From JBOGGX01 sp050744245 (GTDB taxonomy: Bacteria; Actinomycetota; Acidimicrobiia; Acidimicrobiales; JBOGGX01), in assembly GCA_050744245.1 (NCBI GenBank), contig JBOGGX010000233.1, forward strand, positions 1 to 8,890: a stretch of DNA of 8,890 nt, in the 5' to 3' direction. Position 1 is the first letter of the stretch. Every line of letters begins with the position of its first letter. Shown piece by piece: positions 6,761-8,890 of this stretch. Made by a program: the position numbers and the translations under genes. The notes beneath the pieces were generated by a model. It was not told where the DNA came from, searched no databases, and was given only the letters and a program-made list of their open reading frames with translations.

Positions 6761-6784
6761 GTGTCACGACACTGTCAGGACAGT
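6761..6784. promoter_or_regulatory. tandem TGTC-N2-GACA palindromes, candidate operator
   Basis: Two adjoining inverted repeats: GTGTC-AC-GACAC (6761-6772) and ACTGTC-AG-GACAGT (6771-6784). Both contain TGTC-N2-GACA, and the copies are offset by exactly 11 bp, so two dimers could bind the same face of the helix. It sits between divergent genes, about 113 nt before the start of an HTH regulator, which makes autoregulation or control of the amidase possible. No transcription factor can be named from the site. Confidence 0.5.
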
Positions 6785-6850
6785 TCTGGCTTTGCGACCG
6801 GTGCGTTTCGTCAGCGGCAACCGGTGTTTTCCTTGGTCACGGGCAGGCCG

Positions 6851-6856
6851 TAGAGT
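6851..6856 (+). promoter_or_regulatory. possible -10 box of HTH regulator gene
   Basis: TAGAGT fits the TANNNT form of actinobacterial -10 boxes and lies 40 nt before the GTG start. No clear -35 box is found at 16-18 nt upstream (TTTTCC region), so confidence is low. Confidence 0.25.
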
Positions 6857-6896
6857 TCTCGTCTACCCGTCCATTCGCGAATGTTCGGAGCCCATC

Positions 6897-7433
6897 GTGA
6901 CCGGCGAGACGCGCGACGCACCGGTCGCCGACGACGGCGATCTCATCCTCGATGTCTCCGTCGCGTCATCGCCGCTGGTCGTGTTCTCCCAGACGTTTCC
7001 CGCCCGACCGAGCTCGTTTCCGGAGATCCGTGACTTCGTCCGGCTCAGCCTGGTCGACGCCCCGATCAGCGACGAGTCGAGCCGCGAGGTCCAGGAGGCG
7101 GTCGCCGATGCCCTGCTCCAGGCGGCCGGGCCCAAGGACGCCAGCCTCCAGGTCTCGTTCCGGATCTACCTCGACCACGTCGAGGTCGACGTGCTGCGGT
7201 CGGCCACCGACGCCGACGTCGAGCTCAAGATCACCGAGCCGCCGAACGAGCCGTCGTTTGCTCAGTGGATGGCTGCGGTGATCAAGCGTAAGGGACTGTC
7301 CCAGGAGGCGGCGGCTCGTCAGCTCGGGGTGTCGGTCCGCACCGTCAGCCGCTGGGTGCTGGGCGAGACCGAACCCCGCCTCCGCGAGCTGCGCCGCATC
7401 CGCGACGTGTTCGGCGAGGTGCCGATCTCGTAG
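6897..7433 (+). CDS. HTH (XRE-type) regulator with degenerate anti-sigma/GHKL-like N-terminal domain
   Basis: 178 residues from the GTG at 6897, chosen because CGGAG ends 6 nt upstream and the upstream extension is not protein-like. Residues about 120-175 form a helix-turn-helix of XRE/Cro type: LSQEAAARQLG (134-144) is the first helix pair and SVRTVSRWVLG (146-156) the recognition helix. Residues about 27-100 resemble the N-terminal half of RsbW-like anti-sigma kinases: FPEIRDFVRLSL then REVQEAVADALLQAA, where the ATP-binding N-box would read E-A-x-x-N-A. Here the Asn is Asp (D71) and the later G-box motifs are missing, so ATP binding is doubtful. This N-terminal match is my pattern reading and is less sure than the HTH. 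Predicted role: cytosolic DNA-binding regulator, perhaps of itself via the tandem palindrome upstream. It ends 16 nt before the convergent small gene. Confidence 0.75.
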   Translation: MTGETRDAPVADDGDLILDVSVASSPLVVFSQTFPARPSSFPEIRDFVRLSLVDAPISDESSREVQEAVADALLQAAGPKDASLQVSFRIYLDHVEVDVLRSATDADVELKITEPPNEPSFAQWMAAVIKRKGLSQEAAARQLGVSVRTVSRWVLGETEPRLRELRRIRDVFGEVPIS

Positions 7434-7449
7434 CGACGCTGCGGCCGGT

Positions 7450-7680
7450 TCAGCCGCCCTGATCGCCCGCCGGCATCTGCGGCATGTCGTCGCGCATCGG
7501 GTCCTGGGGATCGACACCGGTGGAATCGCGGCGGTGGAGGTGCCGTAGGGCCCGTTGCTCGCATCCTTGGTGCCCAGCGTCTCGCGGCCGGGCTCCTGGC
7601 TTTGCTGCTTGACCACATCTCCGCGCCGGCGAGTCGTGCTCTCGCCGACGTTTTCCGGGTGACGCTGTCGGCTCGCTCAT
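7450..7680 (-). pseudogene. small hydrophilic protein, apparently with two compensating frameshifts
   Basis: The uninterrupted frame gives 76 residues, but its middle is Arg/His/Cys-rich with poor third-base GC. Switching frame gives a better product: MSE (7680-7672), then the neighbouring frame from about 7670 to 7533, beginning RQRHPENVGESTTRRRGD and later having GRETLGTKDASNGPYGTSTA, then the first frame again from 7530 with RDSTGVDPQDPMRDDMPQMP to the TGA at 7450. Codons in the chosen stretches almost all end in G or C, as in real genes here. One extra base near 7671 and one missing base near 7530, both at C runs, explain it. The ATG at 7680 has GAGG six bases upstream. The product would be a soluble, probably disordered protein of unknown function. 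It is the last gene of the leftward run. It may be intact in the cell if the shifts are sequencing errors. Confidence 0.45.
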
Positions 7681-7706
7681 GGTCGGCCTCGCTCCTGCGC
7701 CGAACC

Positions 7707-7720
7707 CCGGGCAGTCCCGG
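7707..7720. repeat. short GC-rich hairpin
   Basis: CCGGG (7707-7711) and CCCGG (7716-7720) pair around CAGT, in the 99-nt gap between the Nfu-N gene and the small hydrophilic gene. No T-run follows on either strand, so it is not a clear intrinsic terminator. ACCCGGAG also occurs twice nearby, at 7740-7747 and 7763-7770. Confidence 0.3.
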
Positions 7721-7779
7721 CGTCGATGCGGAGTCGGCTACCCGGAGACGGCGCGGGTCAACACCCGGAGGCTGCGGCG

Positions 7780-8037
7780 CTAGAGGTGGGCGGCGGCCGC
7801 GGCCTGGACGGCGGCGATGATCGGTTCCCAGTCGGCGCTGGGCTGGCGACGGACGGTCACGAAGTCGTTCACGCCGTAGATGGCCGCCACACCACCGGCG
7901 GCGAACACTTCCTCGGCGAACGGGTTTCCCGCGGCGTCGTCGGCGCTCTTCACGTCGATCGTCGCCGGCAGGGTGACGTCGAGGCTGAACCGGGTGGCTT
8001 CTGGGTTCGGGGTCGGCGACGGCGACGCGGTGGCCAC
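7780..8037 (-). CDS. standalone Nfu/NifU N-terminal-domain protein
   Basis: 85 residues from the GTG at 8037. The sequence fits the Nfu_N domain: TPNPEATRFSLD at residues about 9-20 (family: TPNPxxLKF), NPFAEEVFAAGGVAAIYGVN (family: PLAxxLFxIxGVxxVFxGxx), DFVTVRR, then DWEPIIAAVQAA near the end. In full-length Nfu proteins this domain precedes a CxxC domain that carries an Fe-S cluster. Here there is no cysteine at all, so it cannot hold a cluster itself and may be a regulatory or interaction module. Standalone copies exist in actinobacteria as uncharacterised proteins. No other in-frame start lies between the GTG and the domain, and there is no good ribosome site; the start codon is inside the 3' arm of a strong hairpin (8028-8070). 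It follows the FAS1 gene by 57 nt. Confidence 0.72.
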   Translation of the reverse strand: MATASPSPTPNPEATRFSLDVTLPATIDVKSADDAAGNPFAEEVFAAGGVAAIYGVNDFVTVRRQPSADWEPIIAAVQAAAAAHL

Positions 8038-8070
8038 GAGGTAACCATGGTAGGTCGCTCGTGGCCACCG
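8028..8070 (-). repeat. 13-bp perfect inverted repeat overlapping the Nfu-N start
   Basis: CGGTGGCCACGAG (8028-8040) and CTCGTGGCCACCG (8058-8070) are perfect complements separated by 17 bases. The loop contains CCATGG. Read leftwards, the 3' arm includes the GTG start of the Nfu-N gene (8037-8035), so in mRNA the start would be sequestered. It lies between the FAS1 stop and the Nfu-N gene. It has no T-run and is not a standard terminator. Confidence 0.7.
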
Positions 8071-8093
8071 AGTCGCTGGGTTCGTCGCCAGGG

Positions 8094-8759
8094 CTAGTGG
8101 GTCGGGCGGAGCAGGACGGTGTCGATCACGTGCACCGTGCCGTTGCTGGCCTCGATGTCGACGGCGACGATGCCGGCCCCGTTGACCGTGAGCGGGTCGG
8201 CGTTGACGTTCAGCCGCAGGCCGCCGATGGTCTGGGCCCGCCGGCCGGCGTCGGCCCGCTCGAGCACGTCGGCCGCGTCGAGCTCCTTGGCCACCACGTG
8301 GTCGAGCAGGATGCCGGTGAGCACGTCGATCGGCACGTCGTCGAGGCTGGACAGCCCGAGCTGGGCGAGCACGGCGACGAAGGCGTCGTTGGTCGGGGCG
8401 AACACGGTGAAGGGCCCGGGCCCGCTCAGGGTCTCGGCCAGGCCGGCCGGGACGACGGCGTCGACCAGGATGGAAAGGTCGGGTGCGCCAATGGCCAGTT
8501 CGGTGATGGTGGGCCGGGATCGGGCTCGAGGAGCACGGTGTCGACAACATGGATGACGCCGTTGGCCGCAATGATGTCGGCGGCCACGACGCCGGCGTTG
8601 CTCACGCCCGCCGGGCTGCGGTCGAAGTCGATCGGCAGACCGCCGATGGCGGCGAGAGGCCAGTCGGCCCGGTCGTAGTCGGCGAGCTCCTTGGCCTTGG
8701 CCCTGATATCGAGGACGTGGTGGAGGACGACGGCCTGCAGGCCGGAGTTCCGCAGCTGG
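8094..8759 (-). pseudogene. tandem FAS1 (fasciclin) domain protein, frameshifted and 5'-truncated
   Basis: Two fasciclin domains in different frames. Domain 2 runs from about 8510 to the TAG at 8094: TITELAIGAPDLSILVDAVV, then FTVFAPTNDAF (the family's first conserved block), ILLDHVV, and NGTVHVIDTVLLRPTH at the end (second conserved block). Domain 1 is read from about 8757 to 8516: LQAVVLHHVLDI, a GGLPIDFD strand, DIIAANGVIHVVDTVLLEPDPG. It lacks the FAPTxxAF block, so its first half is gone beyond about 8757. Joining the domains needs one more base at the C run about 8509-8515. FAS1 proteins are usually exported or surface-anchored adhesion-like proteins; any signal peptide would have been in the missing part. 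It probably was the first gene of the leftward run. Confidence 0.75.
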
Positions 8760-8890
8760 TGTAATGGTCTAGGTGTCGAAAACGGGTGTTGACCTGGGGG
8801 AACGTGGGCGCGGACGCGTGAGGGCCGTGTGTCTAGGCGCGTCGGGATGGCCTGGTCAGGCGGCTGTGGTGCGCGCCGGGCGGAGCTCGC
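8760..8890. mobile_element. possible end of an insertion sequence, continuing outside the window
   Basis: FAS1 similarity stops abruptly near 8757, and from 8760 the sequence reads TGTAATGGTCTAGGTGTCGA followed by an A-run and GGGTGTTGACC, more AT-rich than its surroundings and starting with TG like many IS ends. On the minus strand a frame from the window edge ends at a TGA (8858-8856) with the tail ELRPARTTAA, which could be the end of a transposase. Neither a second inverted repeat nor a transposase domain is in the window, so this is a guess from the break point and the terminal look. Confidence 0.3.

Larger units (their letters stand above)
6588..6896. promoter_or_regulatory. divergent promoter region between amidase and HTH regulator
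   Basis: 309 nt with no gene. Besides the tandem palindrome at 6761-6784, it holds a repeated ACCGGTG at 6797-6803 and 6820-6826 (23 nt apart, about two helical turns), a possible -10 box TAGAGT at 6851-6856, and a ribosome site GGAG at 6887-6890 for the regulator. The amidase ribosome site is next to 6597. Between about 6600 and 6760 I see only GC-rich sequence without clear signals. Confidence 0.5.

Noticed and set aside
7319..8068. 249-codon minus-strand frame covering the regulator, small gene and Nfu-N regions
   Set aside because: It crosses three better-supported genes in other frames and its product is Arg/Pro-rich with no motif.

Overview
The window is high-GC DNA with tightly packed genes, several GTG starts and little space between genes. 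This fits a high-GC Gram-positive bacterium (Actinomycetota, possibly near Acidimicrobiia). The taxonomic placement is an inference from composition and protein style; there is no rRNA or other marker to confirm it.

Layout. (1) 1-483, plus: the C-terminal part of an M23 (LytM-type) metallopeptidase whose start lies outside the window. (2) 514-3336, minus: a three-gene unit transcribed leftwards, made of a CYTH-like/CHAD protein, a ParA/MinD-type ATPase whose GTG start overlaps the CHAD stop by 4 nt, and a VOC-family (glyoxalase/extradiol dioxygenase-like) protein 10 nt further on. (3) 3337-3964: a 628-nt gene-free region with an AT-richer promoter-like part and then a dense series of inverted repeats, including three copies of a hairpin with a GTCAAA loop and a 32-nt hairpin with a GAAA tetraloop. 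(4) 3965-4867, plus: an EamA/DMT-family 10-TM transporter. (5) 4872-6587, minus: a Tat-exported amidase-signature hydrolase, convergent with EamA. (6) 6588-6896: a 309-nt divergent region holding two adjacent TGTC-N2-GACA palindromes. (7) 6897-7433, plus: a regulator with a degenerate anti-sigma/GHKL-like N-terminal domain and a C-terminal XRE-type HTH. (8) 7450-8759, minus: a run of three small genes in poor repair: a hydrophilic ~76-residue protein with two compensating frameshifts, a standalone Nfu/NifU N-terminal-domain protein, and a tandem FAS1 (fasciclin) protein that is frameshifted between its domains and cut off at its 5' side. (9) 8760-8890: unrelated sequence that may be the end of a mobile element.

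The most interesting element is the CHAD-ParA pair. CHAD domains are known to bind inorganic polyphosphate and localise to polyphosphate granules. ParA/MinD ATPases without ParB are known to position non-DNA cargo. Translational coupling of the two suggests a system that positions or segregates polyphosphate granules. This is inference from family knowledge and gene order, not shown by the sequence alone. The second point of interest is the structured, repeat-bearing leader in front of the transporter gene.

The right-hand 1.4 kb carries three apparent single-base shifts, all at short C runs. That could be real gene decay near a mobile element, or indel errors in the assembly.
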